Source: Erysipelothrix sp. HDW6A (lineage in GTDB: Bacteria > Bacillota_I > Bacilli_A > Erysipelotrichales > Erysipelotrichaceae). From it: a stretch of DNA of 64,000 nucleotides. The number at the start of each line of letters is the position of its first letter. The stretch's first letter is position 1. This document shows, piece after piece, positions 42,581 through 56,811 of this stretch. Location: contig NZ_CP049859.1 in the NCBI RefSeq assembly GCF_011400295.1, positions 806,001 to 870,000 on the forward strand. Direction: 5' to 3'. Under the pieces are notes generated by a model. It was not told the origin of the DNA and did not search any database. It saw only the letters and a program-made list of their open reading frames with translations. The translations under genes and the position numbers were made by a program.

Positions 42581-43051
42581 TTATAACGCGTTTTCTAGAT
42601 TTAGGAGGTATCTTTTTAAAGGAATTCCTCCACCAAATCCATGCATTTTTCCATCTTTGCCGATAACACGGTGACAGGGGACTACAATCATGATTGGATT
42701 CTTTCCAATGGCATTGGCAACAGCACGTACTTTCTTCACATCCCCAACGAGTTCAGCAACGTAACTATATGATACAGTAGTGCCAAAAGGGATGGAAAGA
42801 AGTGCTTTCCAAACTGATATTTGAAATTCGGTCCCTAGAGGATTAATTGGAAGATTGAAGATTTCTCTCTTTCCATCAAGATACTCTAGAACTTGTGTTG
42901 TATAGAGTATTCCTTTCTCGTTGTTTTCAATAGCGTTAGGATATCTTTCAAGTACTCGATCTGTAATATTATCTAAAGCAAGTAGGCTTTTATCATCAAA
43001 AATAAGCGTGTAGGTAACGCCATCCTTTTCTAGAGTGGTTTTGTATATCAT
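42581..43051 (-). CDS. ogt: Methylated-DNA-protein-cysteine methyltransferase
   Basis: This 156-residue DNA repair protein carries the active-site motif VVPCHRVIG (acceptor Cys), TTVSYSYVAELVG and AVANAIGKNPI, with a wing helix, as in Ogt/MGMT. It removes alkyl groups from O6-alkylguanine by transfer to its own cysteine and is a suicide protein. It stands alone as a single domain; no Ada regulator domain is fused. It lies with the M42 peptidase gene on the minus strand. Together with the glycosylase fusion at 16773, it covers alkylation damage repair. Confidence 0.9.
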   Translation of the reverse strand: MIYKTTLEKDGVTYTLIFDDKSLLALDNITDRVLERYPNAIENNEKGILYTTQVLEYLDGKREIFNLPINPLGTEFQISVWKALLSIPFGTTVSYSYVAELVGDVKKVRAVANAIGKNPIMIVVPCHRVIGKDGKMHGFGGGIPLKRYLLNLENAL

Positions 43052-43151
43052 TGATTTTCTCCTTTTGAAAATTATATCATAATATTAGAGTTCATTAGCT
43101 TTGAAGTCACTTATGAAAAAGCGTATAGTATAAGTATAAGGAGGATATTTT

Positions 43152-43589
43152 ATGAACAATCTATATGAAGCAATTAATCAGTTCTTAGCAGATCAAACGG
43201 TGGCAGCAATGAAAATTCATAATGTTCACTGGTTTATGGTAGGAGAAGGTTTCTTCCCAATGCATGGACTTATGGATGACTTTTATGATGATGCACAAGA
43301 ACGTATCGATGAAGTTGCAGAACGTCTCTTAATGATTGGTGCTAAACCAATCGGTAACCTTGCTGAAATGTTAGAAGTTTCATCAATTAAGGAACTTGAT
43401 GATGAGTACAAGACAGCTAAAGCAGGAATGGAACATCTTCTTGTTGATTTTGATATTCTCGCAAATCAAGCTCGTTATACCATTAAACTTGCTGAAGAAG
43501 AAAGTGATTATGGAACAGCTGATTTGTTTACTTCAATGCTAAGAGACATTGAGAAGACAATTTGGACATTAAAAGCATATATTCATTAA
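43152..43589 (+). CDS. dps: Dps-family DNA-protecting ferritin-like protein
   Basis: This 145-residue protein has the Dps ferroxidase motif: His in KIHNVHWFMVGEGFF, then Asp in LMDDFYDDAQERIDE and the following glutamates. It forms a dodecamer that oxidises and stores iron and protects DNA during oxidative stress or starvation. No N-terminal lysine-rich DNA-binding tail is visible, so it may mainly sequester iron. AAGGAGG precedes the start. It is monocistronic, convergent with punA and separated by a shared hairpin. A classical PerR box is not seen upstream. Confidence 0.88.
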   Translation: MNNLYEAINQFLADQTVAAMKIHNVHWFMVGEGFFPMHGLMDDFYDDAQERIDEVAERLLMIGAKPIGNLAEMLEVSSIKELDDEYKTAKAGMEHLLVDFDILANQARYTIKLAEEESDYGTADLFTSMLRDIEKTIWTLKAYIH

Positions 43590-43600
43590 ATTGATGTCTA

Positions 43601-43633
43601 AAAACACCATGTTCGTTGGAACATGGTGTTTTC
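43601..43633. terminator. Bidirectional terminator between dps and punA
   Basis: AAAACACCATGTTC pairs with GAACATGGTGTTTT over a GTTG loop (43601-43614 with 43619-43632). Confidence 0.88.
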
Positions 43634-43635
43634 TT

Positions 43636-44451
43636 TTACCATTTAATTAATAATTCTTCAACCCAATCACAAAGCTTTACACTTGCTTGGTTTGCGATTT
43701 CCACAACTTCAGCATGAGAATGCTTTCCGTCTCGTAAACCGGTTGCCATATTGGTAATGCATGAGATACCAAGTACTTTCATACCGAGGTAATTCGCAAC
43801 AATGGTTTCTGGAACTGTCGACATTCCAATTGCGTCACTTCCCATTTTCCCATACATGCGTATTTCAGCACGGGTTTCATAGTAAGGACCTTGGAAGAAT
43901 GTGTACACGCCTTCTTTATAATCAATCTTCAGTGAATGTGCAATGTCTTTAGCTTTATTACGTAATTTGGTATTGAAAGGATCTGACATATCAGGGAAAC
44001 GTGGACCGAGACGGTCATCGTTAGCTCCGATTAAGGGATTATTCGAAACGCTATTGATAAAGTCTTCAATAATCATTAAATCACCAGGTTTAAACTCAGG
44101 GTTAATACCACCACATGCGTTAGTTACGATCATTGATTCAACACCAAGTTGTTTCATGAGATATACAGGATATGTTACTTCTTTCATATGGAATCCTTCA
44201 TAGTAATGGAAACGACCTTGCATAATCATGAGATTTTGATTGCCAATCGTTCCGAATACCAAGTTTCCTGCATGACCCTCTAAAGAGGATTTAGGGAAGT
44301 GAGGGATATCGTTATATGAAATAGTATGCTGGATGGTAACACGATCAACAAGGCTACCTAAGCCGCTACCAAGAATAATTCCTATTGTTGGTTTCGTATC
44401 AATAATGGATTCAATATATTGTTTTGATTCTGTAAGTTTATCTAATAACAT
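43636..44451 (-). CDS. punA: Purine nucleoside phosphorylase
   Basis: This 271-residue trimeric-type PNP begins after MLLDKLTESK with GIILGSGLGSLVDRV (phosphate site), followed by HAGNLVFGTIG (His86-type), MQGRFHYYEG, VTNACGGINPEFKPGDLM, GVYTFFQGPYYETRAE (purine site) and GISCITNMATGL. It converts guanosine and inosine to bases plus ribose-1-phosphate for purine salvage. It is 11 bp downstream of the pseudouridine synthase gene and co-directional, so likely co-transcribed. Confidence 0.9.
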   Translation of the reverse strand: MLLDKLTESKQYIESIIDTKPTIGIILGSGLGSLVDRVTIQHTISYNDIPHFPKSSLEGHAGNLVFGTIGNQNLMIMQGRFHYYEGFHMKEVTYPVYLMKQLGVESMIVTNACGGINPEFKPGDLMIIEDFINSVSNNPLIGANDDRLGPRFPDMSDPFNTKLRNKAKDIAHSLKIDYKEGVYTFFQGPYYETRAEIRMYGKMGSDAIGMSTVPETIVANYLGMKVLGISCITNMATGLRDGKHSHAEVVEIANQASVKLCDWVEELLIKW

Positions 44452-44462
44452 AAGAATTCTCC

Positions 44463-45338
44463 TTAAATTGATTTAATTTGTTGGTCTGTGATTTTTGTAA
44501 GACGAACAAATTTAGGTGGAATCGGTGCAATAAATGTTTGAACTTTCTTAGTCTTTGGATTTCTTAATTGGATTCGATAAGCATGAAGACCCAAGCGTTT
44601 AATTGGACTGGATGTAGCATTATATTTACGATCACCTATAATAGGGTGCTTAATATCATGCATGTGAACACGAATCTGATTCTTACGTCCTGTGTCTAAG
44701 TTTATCTTGAGTACTGAAAATTCCTTGGCGCGACGAATCACTTCATAATGTGTGATTGCTTCAAGACCTGTAGTCGTTGAGTACATATGTGTTGTTTTAT
44801 TTTCACGAAGGAAAGAATGAATGGTATCTTTGTCTTTCTCAACGACGCCTTCAACGATTGCGACATAGGTTCTATCAAGTACTGTTTCATTCCAATTATC
44901 TTGGTATAGCTTTTGAACAGCTTCGCTTTTCGCAAACATCAAGACTCCCGATGTATCTTGGTCCAGACGGTGAACTACAAAAATACGGTTCTTTGAATCT
45001 TGTTTCTTAACATAATCACTTGCTAAACGGTAAGCTGTCATTTCTTGTTCCTTACGGTTTGCAACTGTAAGTAGTTTGTAAGGCTTATCGATAACTAAGA
45101 TATCTTTATCTTCATAAATGATTGTTAGTGGGGTATCTCTTTGTTGGTTGTGTTTCACGATTGTAATGACTTGCCCTGGTTTAATAGGGTCGTCAAATTG
45201 TGTTGTAACCTCGTTATCAATAGAGATACATTCGTGCGCTAAAAGTGATTTGATTTTTGATCTACTGAATGGTAAATCTTGGCTTAATAAATAGTTTAAT
45301 AAGGTGTCATGACTCTGTACAATTAATGTGTGTTTCAT
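44463..45338 (-). CDS. RluA/RluD-family pseudouridine synthase with S4 domain
   Basis: This 291-residue enzyme has an N-terminal S4 RNA-binding segment (about 15-60, YLLSQDLPFSRSKIKSLL) and the catalytic pseudouridine synthase domain. The active-site motif is VHRLDQDTSGVLMFAKS with the nucleophilic Asp, followed by GRKNQIRVHM and the late RLGLHAYRIQ. It isomerises specific uridines in rRNA or tRNA; which ones cannot be told. A second, S4-lacking synthase is at 49628. The ribosome binding site is weak. Confidence 0.88.
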   Translation of the reverse strand: MKHTLIVQSHDTLLNYLLSQDLPFSRSKIKSLLAHECISIDNEVTTQFDDPIKPGQVITIVKHNQQRDTPLTIIYEDKDILVIDKPYKLLTVANRKEQEMTAYRLASDYVKKQDSKNRIFVVHRLDQDTSGVLMFAKSEAVQKLYQDNWNETVLDRTYVAIVEGVVEKDKDTIHSFLRENKTTHMYSTTTGLEAITHYEVIRRAKEFSVLKINLDTGRKNQIRVHMHDIKHPIIGDRKYNATSSPIKRLGLHAYRIQLRNPKTKKVQTFIAPIPPKFVRLTKITDQQIKSI

Positions 45339-45435
45339 AGTATTTCTCGCTTTCGTTCATATTATTGCATAAAATAAGGCTTAATGATAGTCTTACGATA
45401 TAATGTAAACGCTTAATATTTTGGGCTAAAAAGGT

Positions 45436-45464
45436 TTGACACTCCTGTTTTTAGGTGGTAATAT
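45436..45464 (+). promoter_or_regulatory. Promoter of the cold-shock gene
   Basis: TTGACA (45436-45441) and TAATAT (45459-45464) have a 17-bp spacer. The transcript would have an approximately 135-nt leader before the start at 45607, long for the size of the gene and typical of temperature-sensitive cold-shock leaders. Confidence 0.65.
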
Positions 45465-45606
45465 CGTATTGTAATAAGAATGTTTATGATTGTAATAGGG
45501 TATAATCGTAGTTACTCAAGGTAATGGTAATGAAGTACGATTTTGTTGGAGAGTACGAATTGCGTTAACGTTTGGGTACATCTTATTCCTGGTAGGAGGT
45601 ACATAC

Positions 45607-45807
45607 ATGAGTACAGGTAAAGTGAAATTCTTTAACGCTGAAAAGGGTTACGGATTCATCACCGTTGAAGGTGGACAAGACATCTTTGTTCATTTCTCAG
45701 CAATCCAAGCTGATGGCTACAAGACACTTGAAGAAGGTCAAGAAGTTAGCTTTGAAGTTGTTGAGGGTCCACGCGGCGAACAAGCAGCTAACGTTAGAGC
45801 AATCTAA
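45607..45807 (+). CDS. Cold-shock protein, CspA family
   Basis: This 66-residue one-domain RNA-binding protein has both RNP motifs (KGYGFITV and DIFVHFSA). It starts [18 protein letters not shown], as in CspA/CspB. It melts RNA secondary structure on cooling and acts as a transcription/translation antiterminator. TAGGAGG lies before the ATG. The leader region from 45471 has no other gene and is likely a thermoregulatory 5' UTR. Confidence 0.93.
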   Translation: MSTGKVKFFNAEKGYGFITVEGGQDIFVHFSAIQADGYKTLEEGQEVSFEVVEGPRGEQAANVRAI

Positions 45808-45822
45808 GTTTAGTTAACAACA

Positions 45823-45847
45823 AAACAGTGTTTATCACTGTTTTTTT
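45823..45847 (+). terminator. Terminator after the cold-shock gene
   Basis: AAACAGTG (45823-45830) pairs with CACTGTTT (45836-45843), followed by T4. Confidence 0.8.
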
Positions 45848-45903
45848 ATGCACTTATGGATGGTTATGTGGTACTATATCTAGGTAATCTTTAGGAGGGT
45901 ATT

Positions 45904-46647
45904 ATGGTATCAACAATGAAACAAGTTACGATTGCAGGAGCAATCGCATTACTTGTGATATTTTTATTTGCTTACGTCATTCGTTATCGCAAAGATAAAG
46001 CATTATTAAAAGGAATTTTATTTGGATTTTTACTTTTTATGGCGACAAATCTTTTATTAACAATATCTGAAGCAGTTTTCCCAAATCTTGGGATTCAAAA
46101 GAATGGTATAACTGGTGGTATTTTTATGGCTACTGCGTTAACAGCAGCATCATTATTAATTCTTCCAGCAATCTCTAAAAAAGTCGAATATTCAAGCTAT
46201 TTAGGACAACATATGGGTTATGGTTTTGTGTTATTAACAGTGATTACTAACATCTTAGTTCTCGCAAACCTCTTTATGTTCTCATTCGCATTAAATGAAG
46301 GTCCAGGTAGTGAAATGCTTCAAACTCTTGATGTAAAAGTTATTGAATCATGGACAGAAGCACTATCAACTAACGGTCCTGCTTATTTCTTAAGTGTAGG
46401 ATTAAGTGCAATCTTTGTATATTTAGTTTACTCATTTGCATTAAGCATGATTACATTATATGTATACGGAAAACGTCCAATTAAAGATGTATTAGTTGCA
46501 TTTGTTTCTGTTCTTGCATTGTTTGTCATTCCAAACTTATTATTAATCGCAATGCCATCAAGTATTGTATTAATGCTATCTCAATTTGCAGTAGCTGCAG
46601 CATCACTTTATTATCTCTATAAAGTTAATCTTGAGCTCAAAGCATGA
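45904..46647 (+). CDS. Hypothetical polytopic membrane protein
   Basis: This 247-residue protein has about six or seven hydrophobic segments, starting with MKQVTIAGAIALLVIFLFAYVIR after a short leader, and little charge. It may resemble the YhfC-type family, but I do not recognise it securely. There are no catalytic motifs. ATG 45904 is 5 bp after AGGAGG. It overlaps the GNAT gene by four bases (ATGA), so they form a coupled pair, but no shared function is evident. Confidence 0.55.
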   Translation: MVSTMKQVTIAGAIALLVIFLFAYVIRYRKDKALLKGILFGFLLFMATNLLLTISEAVFPNLGIQKNGITGGIFMATALTAASLLILPAISKKVEYSSYLGQHMGYGFVLLTVITNILVLANLFMFSFALNEGPGSEMLQTLDVKVIESWTEALSTNGPAYFLSVGLSAIFVYLVYSFALSMITLYVYGKRPIKDVLVAFVSVLALFVIPNLLLIAMPSSIVLMLSQFAVAAASLYYLYKVNLELKA

Positions 46648-47066
46648 TTGTAGAACTTGTTGATATCACGAATCAGTACGATCACGAAGGTATTGATACA
46701 CTATTATATGATATCTTTGCACCAAGTTTGAACCGTTTTGTTGGGCGTGTTGAATTTCGTGATGAGTCGGGAAGAGACCTACTTTTCTATGGCAACATCG
46801 GATACGTCATTTATCCACCGTATCGTGGACACTCATTCGCTTACTATGCTTGTCTTGAAATCTTTAAGAAGATTGCTGAGAAGCGTCCTTATGTACATGA
46901 AGTCTTAATTACTTGTAACCCTGACAATATCCCTTCTCAAAAGACAATTCAACGTCTTGGGGCTGTTTATGAGAAGACAGTTGCTGTTGATAAGGATCAT
47001 GAGATATACAAACAGGGAGAGCCTTATAAAGAGGTTTACCGATTAAATTTAAGCAGTAATTCATGA
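46644..47066 (+). CDS. GNAT-family N-acetyltransferase
   Basis: This 140-residue protein has a compact GNAT core: the beta-strand 4 segment GNIGYVIYPPYRGHSFAYYA, with the acetyl-CoA pyrophosphate-binding Q/RxxGxG/A pattern as YRGHSFA, and the late ITCNPDNIPSQKTIQRLGA typical of motif B. It should transfer an acetyl group from acetyl-CoA to an amine, substrate unknown. It is coupled to the membrane protein gene upstream by an ATGA overlap and ends at a terminator. Confidence 0.75.
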   Translation: MIVELVDITNQYDHEGIDTLLYDIFAPSLNRFVGRVEFRDESGRDLLFYGNIGYVIYPPYRGHSFAYYACLEIFKKIAEKRPYVHEVLITCNPDNIPSQKTIQRLGAVYEKTVAVDKDHEIYKQGEPYKEVYRLNLSSNS

Positions 47067-47069
47067 TAG

Positions 47070-47096
47070 AGCACCAAGTTGGTGCTTTATTTTTTG
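47070..47096 (+). terminator. Terminator after the GNAT gene
   Basis: GCACC-AAGTT-GGTGC (47071-47085) with an A-T flank is followed by TTATTTTTT. Confidence 0.75.
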
Positions 47097-47245
47097 GTAA
47101 TAAGACATTAAATCTCAATTGATGTAAATGTCTGTGGCTTTGAATCCATCTTTTAGATTAACTCTTGGTAAAGTATTATAATATTGGAGTGCTTGCAAAG
47201 ATGTCGTCATATCAAGTATAATTTTTCAAAGGGATGGTGAGTTAC

Positions 47246-48775
47246 ATGAAAACACTACTTCGAGTTTTAACGAATAAAATAGTGGTAGTCGGTATTATTG
47301 TGTTATTACAACTTATTTTCATGGTAACTGTACTATGGAACTTAAGTTTAAACTATCAATTTATCTATGCATTCTTTACTGTCATATCTATTTTAGTCGT
47401 AATTTATGTCTTAAATCGTAACGATAATTCAGTATATCGCTTAGCGTGGACAATTGTGATTCTAGCAGTTCCACCAATAGGAGCGATTATTTATTTGCTT
47501 TTTGGTGGAAAAAAGGTACCTAAGAAACTACGCGAACGAATTACCGATGCGTATGCCAACGATGCTTTTGTACCAACAGATTCAGAACATATTATTCAAA
47601 CGATTGACGAAACGAAGCCGCAATGGACACGTCTTGTAAAATACGTTATTGATGCATCGCATTTTCCAATCTATGAGAATACACGTTCCGTCTATATTCC
47701 TTCAGGTGAAGAAAAATTCGAGTTAATGAAAGAAGCTCTAAGAGAAGCAAAATCTTTTATTTTCCTAGAATATTTTATTATCAAAGAAGGTAAGATTTGG
47801 ACAGAGATTCGCGATATCTTAGCTCAAAAAGTTAAGGAAGGTGTGGATGTTCGACTTCTTTATGATGATTGGGGTTGTGCCCTATTTAGAGAGCTTCAAG
47901 ATGAGTGTGATGCTATAGGAATACAAGCAATAGCATTTAATCCAATGATAGCTCGTTTAGCAGTTCAAATGAACAACCGTAATCACCGTAAAATTTGTGT
48001 TGTTGATGGCCGTTATGGTTTTGTAGGTGGTATGAATCTAGCTGATGAGTATGCGAATATCAATAGTAAATTTGGTCACTGGAAAGATACTGCCGTCATG
48101 ATTGAAGGGGAAGCTGTGCACTCATTAACCTTAATGTTTATGCAGTTCTGGCGATACTATACTGATCGCATTGAAGATCCTTCGGATTATAAATATCATT
48201 TTGATTTTGAACCGCACCAATATAGCGGATATGTCTTACCGTTCTCAGATGCACCAACTGATTCTTTTGATTTAGGTTTGGATGTTCATATGTATTTGAT
48301 TACCAATGCTCGACGTTATATTTACATTCAGACACCGTATTTAATTATTGGTGATGAATTAATTGGAGCTCTTAAGATGGCTGCACGTTCGGGTGTTGAT
48401 GTGCGTATCATCGTCCCACATGTACCCGATAAGAAAATAGTAAATCAAGTTACCAAATCAAATTATCTTGAGCTCTTAGAAAATGGAGTGCGCATCTTTG
48501 AATATGAACCAGGATTTGTTCATTCAAAGACTGTGATTGTTGATGATGAAATCGCAATGGTAGGAACAACCAATATGGACTTTAGAAGTTACTTCTTACA
48601 CTATGAGTGTAGTCTTCTGTTCTTCCAAGAGTCTGTGATTGAAGCATGTTATAAAGACTCAATTGAAACAATTGAGAACAAGAGTATTGAAATTACTTTA
48701 GAGGATGCACGTGCTGTTCCTTTTGTAATTCAAGTATTTAGGTCGATTGCTCGTGTATTTAGTGGGCTGATGTAA
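47246..48775 (+). CDS. cls: Cardiolipin synthase
   Basis: This 509-residue membrane enzyme has two N-terminal transmembrane segments (about residues 9-70) and two HKD motifs: NHRKICVVDGRYGFVGG and HSKTVIVDDEIAMVGTTN. It condenses two phosphatidylglycerols into cardiolipin at the inner leaflet. The start at ATG 47246 is chosen because GGTGAG precedes it; the longer 47234 frame has no room for a ribosome binding site. It is 10 bp upstream of the patatin gene, suggesting a lipid-metabolism operon. Confidence 0.88.
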   Translation: MKTLLRVLTNKIVVVGIIVLLQLIFMVTVLWNLSLNYQFIYAFFTVISILVVIYVLNRNDNSVYRLAWTIVILAVPPIGAIIYLLFGGKKVPKKLRERITDAYANDAFVPTDSEHIIQTIDETKPQWTRLVKYVIDASHFPIYENTRSVYIPSGEEKFELMKEALREAKSFIFLEYFIIKEGKIWTEIRDILAQKVKEGVDVRLLYDDWGCALFRELQDECDAIGIQAIAFNPMIARLAVQMNNRNHRKICVVDGRYGFVGGMNLADEYANINSKFGHWKDTAVMIEGEAVHSLTLMFMQFWRYYTDRIEDPSDYKYHFDFEPHQYSGYVLPFSDAPTDSFDLGLDVHMYLITNARRYIYIQTPYLIIGDELIGALKMAARSGVDVRIIVPHVPDKKIVNQVTKSNYLELLENGVRIFEYEPGFVHSKTVIVDDEIAMVGTTNMDFRSYFLHYECSLLFFQESVIEACYKDSIETIENKSIEITLEDARAVPFVIQVFRSIARVFSGLM

Positions 48776-48785
48776 GGAGATTGTT

Positions 48786-49646
48786 ATGGAAAAAATAGGT
48801 TTAGTATTAGAGGGTGGAGGAATGCGTGGTGCATACTCTGCTGGAGTACTCTACTGGCTTTTAGAAAATGAAATGTACTTTGATTATGTTGTGGGGATTT
48901 CATCTGGTGCACTTTATGCCGGGATGTATGTTCTTGACAAAAAAGATGCGTTAAAAGGTGCGGCAATTGATGTTGCAGCAGATAGTCGTAATGTTGGTCT
49001 TAAACCTATCCTGCATGAGCGTACTGTTGTAGGTTATGAATTCTTATATAAAGAAGTTACCGAGAATCTTGACTATCCACTAGAATTAATTGATCAAATT
49101 CCTGGTGAGATTGAAATCGGTGTTTACGATATTGAAGGTGAAGAAACTGTTTGGAAAAACAAGCATGATATTGCTCGTTGTCCTAAATACATTCAAGCTG
49201 CTTGTACGCTTCCAGTTGCTGGTCGTCGTGTTCACTTAGAAGGTAAAGATTATATGGATGGTGGTATTACAACCATGATTCCTGTAAGTAGAAGTATTGA
49301 GTATGGTTGTACAAAACATATGATTATTACAACTAAATCAAAAGATTACGTAAGAAAACCGCAAGGGTTCTTCATGCGGTTATTGTTAAATACAGTATAT
49401 CGTAAGTATCCAAAGTTGATTCAAGACTTTGAAAATCGAGTTAATGTTTATTATGATGAGCGAAAACAAATTGATGAACTTGTTGCTGCAGGTGATGCAG
49501 TTTATATGTACCCATCTAAAGAACTTGGAGTAAGTCGTTACAGTGGTACTAAAGAACAGTTCACTGAGTTATTTGAAATTGCCCAAGCAGATTGTGAAGC
49601 ACGTCGTGATGAGATTGAAAAGCTCTATCACAGTGTAAAAGGATAA
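48786..49646 (+). CDS. Patatin-like phospholipase
   Basis: This 286-residue protein has the patatin triad features: GLVLEGGGMRGAYSAGVLYW (oxyanion hole), GISSGAL (GxSxG nucleophile Ser) and MDGGITT (catalytic Asp of the Ser-Asp dyad). There is no signal peptide, so it acts in the cytosol on membrane lipids, probably with the cardiolipin synthase encoded just upstream. TAAGGAG is before the ATG. Whether it is a housekeeping lipase or an effector cannot be told. Confidence 0.85.
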   Translation: MEKIGLVLEGGGMRGAYSAGVLYWLLENEMYFDYVVGISSGALYAGMYVLDKKDALKGAAIDVAADSRNVGLKPILHERTVVGYEFLYKEVTENLDYPLELIDQIPGEIEIGVYDIEGEETVWKNKHDIARCPKYIQAACTLPVAGRRVHLEGKDYMDGGITTMIPVSRSIEYGCTKHMIITTKSKDYVRKPQGFFMRLLLNTVYRKYPKLIQDFENRVNVYYDERKQIDELVAAGDAVYMYPSKELGVSRYSGTKEQFTELFEIAQADCEARRDEIEKLYHSVKG

Positions 49647-50284
49647 GAAGATGGTAGATGACTTGTAAAGGTCATCTTTTCTTTTGTAGTAGGGTGATAA
49701 AAGCTAAGTTCTGTTGCCCATAAAGCAATTTGTTGACCACTTTGCGAGTTCTTATTGTAACGAGCATCACCCCATAAGGCGTGCTTGCGGGAAGCAAACT
49801 GCACACGAATTTGGTGGGAACGTCCAGTCTTCAAAGAAATTGTTACTTTAGAGAGATCTTTCTTTGGGAAATACTGGGAGCTTAATACGCTAAGTTCTGC
49901 ATGTTTTCCTTCAGGATCATTTTTCCCTGTTACATAACTTGTGTTTGTTTTCTTGTTCTTTTTAAGAGTATCAATGTAAGTTCCTGTTTCTACTTGCCCT
50001 TCAACGACAGCAGTATAGATTTTATCGAGTTTACGAGTACGGACTTGGTCACTTAATCTGCTTGCTGCTTTCGAAGTTTTCGCAAAGACCATAACACCAC
50101 CTACAGGACGATCTAAACGATGTACAAGTCCTAGAAAGACATTACCCGGCTTTTTATATTCTTCTTTAATGTAATCCTTAATCATTGTGAGAAGATCTAG
50201 GTCACCACTTGAATCTTCTTGAGTTGGAACATTCACTGGTTTCTCAACCACAATAATATGATTATCTTCATAATAAATTTTCAT
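49628..50284 (-). CDS. RluA-family pseudouridine synthase without S4 domain
   Basis: This 218-residue protein has the catalytic motif VHRLDRPVGGVMVFAKTS with the active-site Asp, TGRSHQIRVQF, and the late HALWGDARYN. It lacks the S4 RNA-binding domain, so it targets a different RNA site from the enzyme at 44463. The start at 50284 (MKIYYEDN) follows AGGTGG. It overlaps the downstream end of the methyltransferase gene by 17 bases, on the same strand, suggesting a co-transcribed RNA-modification pair. Confidence 0.85.
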   Translation of the reverse strand: MKIYYEDNHIIVVEKPVNVPTQEDSSGDLDLLTMIKDYIKEEYKKPGNVFLGLVHRLDRPVGGVMVFAKTSKAASRLSDQVRTRKLDKIYTAVVEGQVETGTYIDTLKKNKKTNTSYVTGKNDPEGKHAELSVLSSQYFPKKDLSKVTISLKTGRSHQIRVQFASRKHALWGDARYNKNSQSGQQIALWATELSFYHPTTKEKMTFTSHLPSSYPFTL

Positions 50285-51128
50285 CAAATGACCACCTTGT
50301 AGTTTGACCGCATCGTAAGATTTTATCTTGGTAAGTTATTGGAAGTCCAATAGCTTGGGTATCAATATTTCGTGGGAAGTTAAACTCCTTAAGTACTTTA
50401 CTAAAAGTTGTGTTAACACTTTGTGCACTTAGATTGGTAGAGTAAGTGTTAAGTACTAAAAAGATTGCATCCTTATCAAGAATCTCTAAAGCAAGTCTTA
50501 AAAGAGGTTCCAGTTGCTTAACAATATCCCAACGTTGACCTTTAGGACCTCTACCAAAGCTTGGCGGATCCATTATGATTCCATGGTACGTTCGTCCACG
50601 TCTTTTCTCTCGTGCTAAAAACTTCATGACATCTTCTGTAATCGTACGTATTGTTTTGTCCTTAAGTTGATTTAAACCTACATTCTCTTGAGTCCACTCA
50701 TTAAGAGATTTCAAAGCATCAATATGAACGACTTCTGCTACTTTTTTCTCTTTAGCACAAGCAATAGTTGCACCACCAGTATAACCAAACAAATTAAGAA
50801 TTCGTAAATTGTCATGGGGACTCTTTTGAATAACAGAACGCATCCAATCCCAGTTTACAGCTTGTTCTGGGAATAGACCAGTATGTTTAAAAGCAGTACC
50901 TCGAATCAAGAACTTTAAATCCTTGTAAGCTATCTGCGTATTTAAGTCTTTGGTATGGATGTTCCACGCTTTATCAAAGCTAGCATCAATGTCGATATGC
51001 TTTGTACTTAAGTTCCATGTTGCTGTAGGTTCTGGACGTTTAACAATGGTTGAAGCATAACGCTCAACCTTCATCTCATTCCCTGCATCAAGGACTTCAA
51101 AATCTTTCCAATCATTTGTGATTCTCAT
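50268..51128 (-). CDS. Class I SAM-dependent methyltransferase (RlmI/RlmK-like)
   Basis: This 286-residue methyltransferase has the SAM-binding motif ILNLFGYTGGATIACA and the catalytic motif GIIMDPPSFGRGPKG, typical of rRNA cytosine C5 or guanine N2 methyltransferases. The N-terminal domain of about 100 residues resembles the small OB-like or PUA-like RNA-recognition part. It is upstream of the pseudouridine synthase gene, overlapping it by 17 bases. The substrate rRNA base is inferred from the partner, not seen. Confidence 0.75.
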   Translation of the reverse strand: MRITNDWKDFEVLDAGNEMKVERYASTIVKRPEPTATWNLSTKHIDIDASFDKAWNIHTKDLNTQIAYKDLKFLIRGTAFKHTGLFPEQAVNWDWMRSVIQKSPHDNLRILNLFGYTGGATIACAKEKKVAEVVHIDALKSLNEWTQENVGLNQLKDKTIRTITEDVMKFLAREKRRGRTYHGIIMDPPSFGRGPKGQRWDIVKQLEPLLRLALEILDKDAIFLVLNTYSTNLSAQSVNTTFSKVLKEFNFPRNIDTQAIGLPITYQDKILRCGQTTRWSFDENLL

Positions 51129-51264
51129 GTTTTACCCCGGTTCTATTCAATGCTTTGAACTCTTTGCGACTCTATTATAACGAATGCGTAAGAACTGCGC
51201 AATTTTATCTTAATTCTCACATATTAGAGTGGCTTGTCTATGGTATAATAATTTAGGTGATATT

Positions 51265-56506
<5,242 letters not shown>

Positions 56507-56514
56507 GAGGCAAA

Positions 56515-56811
56515 ATGGAAAAAATTGAAATTGAACTCGTAAAAAAACTATCAAAAGATCTGATGCTCGAACTGAATGATCAAGAAGTCCGAGAAGTTAT
56601 TGAAGAAGGACATTTACTAATGAAAAGTGTTGCAGAATTACAGGCGATTGATTGTCAAGGAATTGAACCAATGTCCTATCCGTTTGAGGAAGAGACTCAA
56701 TGGCTTCGTGATGATGTAGAAAATCATCGTATTGATCGTGAACAAGCATTTATTAATGCACCGCGTCACGATGATGAGTATTTTGAAATTGTAAAGGTGG
56801 TACAAAAATAA
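56515..56811 (+). CDS. gatC: Asp-tRNA(Asn)/Glu-tRNA(Gln) amidotransferase subunit C
   Basis: This 98-residue small GatC subunit has the family's alpha-helical pattern (IELVKKLSKDLMLELNDQE, then LMKSVAEL) and a C-terminal tail with DDV, EQAFINAPRHDDEYF. It stabilises GatA and GatB. AGGAGG lies 6 bp before the start, and it follows camS by 8 bp. Its stop and the gatA start share the A of TAATG. Confidence 0.88.
   Translation: MEKIEIELVKKLSKDLMLELNDQEVREVIEEGHLLMKSVAELQAIDCQGIEPMSYPFEEETQWLRDDVENHRIDREQAFINAPRHDDEYFEIVKVVQK

Noticed and set aside
43090-43150. PerR-box-like sequence upstream of dps
   Set aside because: Only partial similarity to TTATAATNATTATAA was seen; not enough to call a PerR site.
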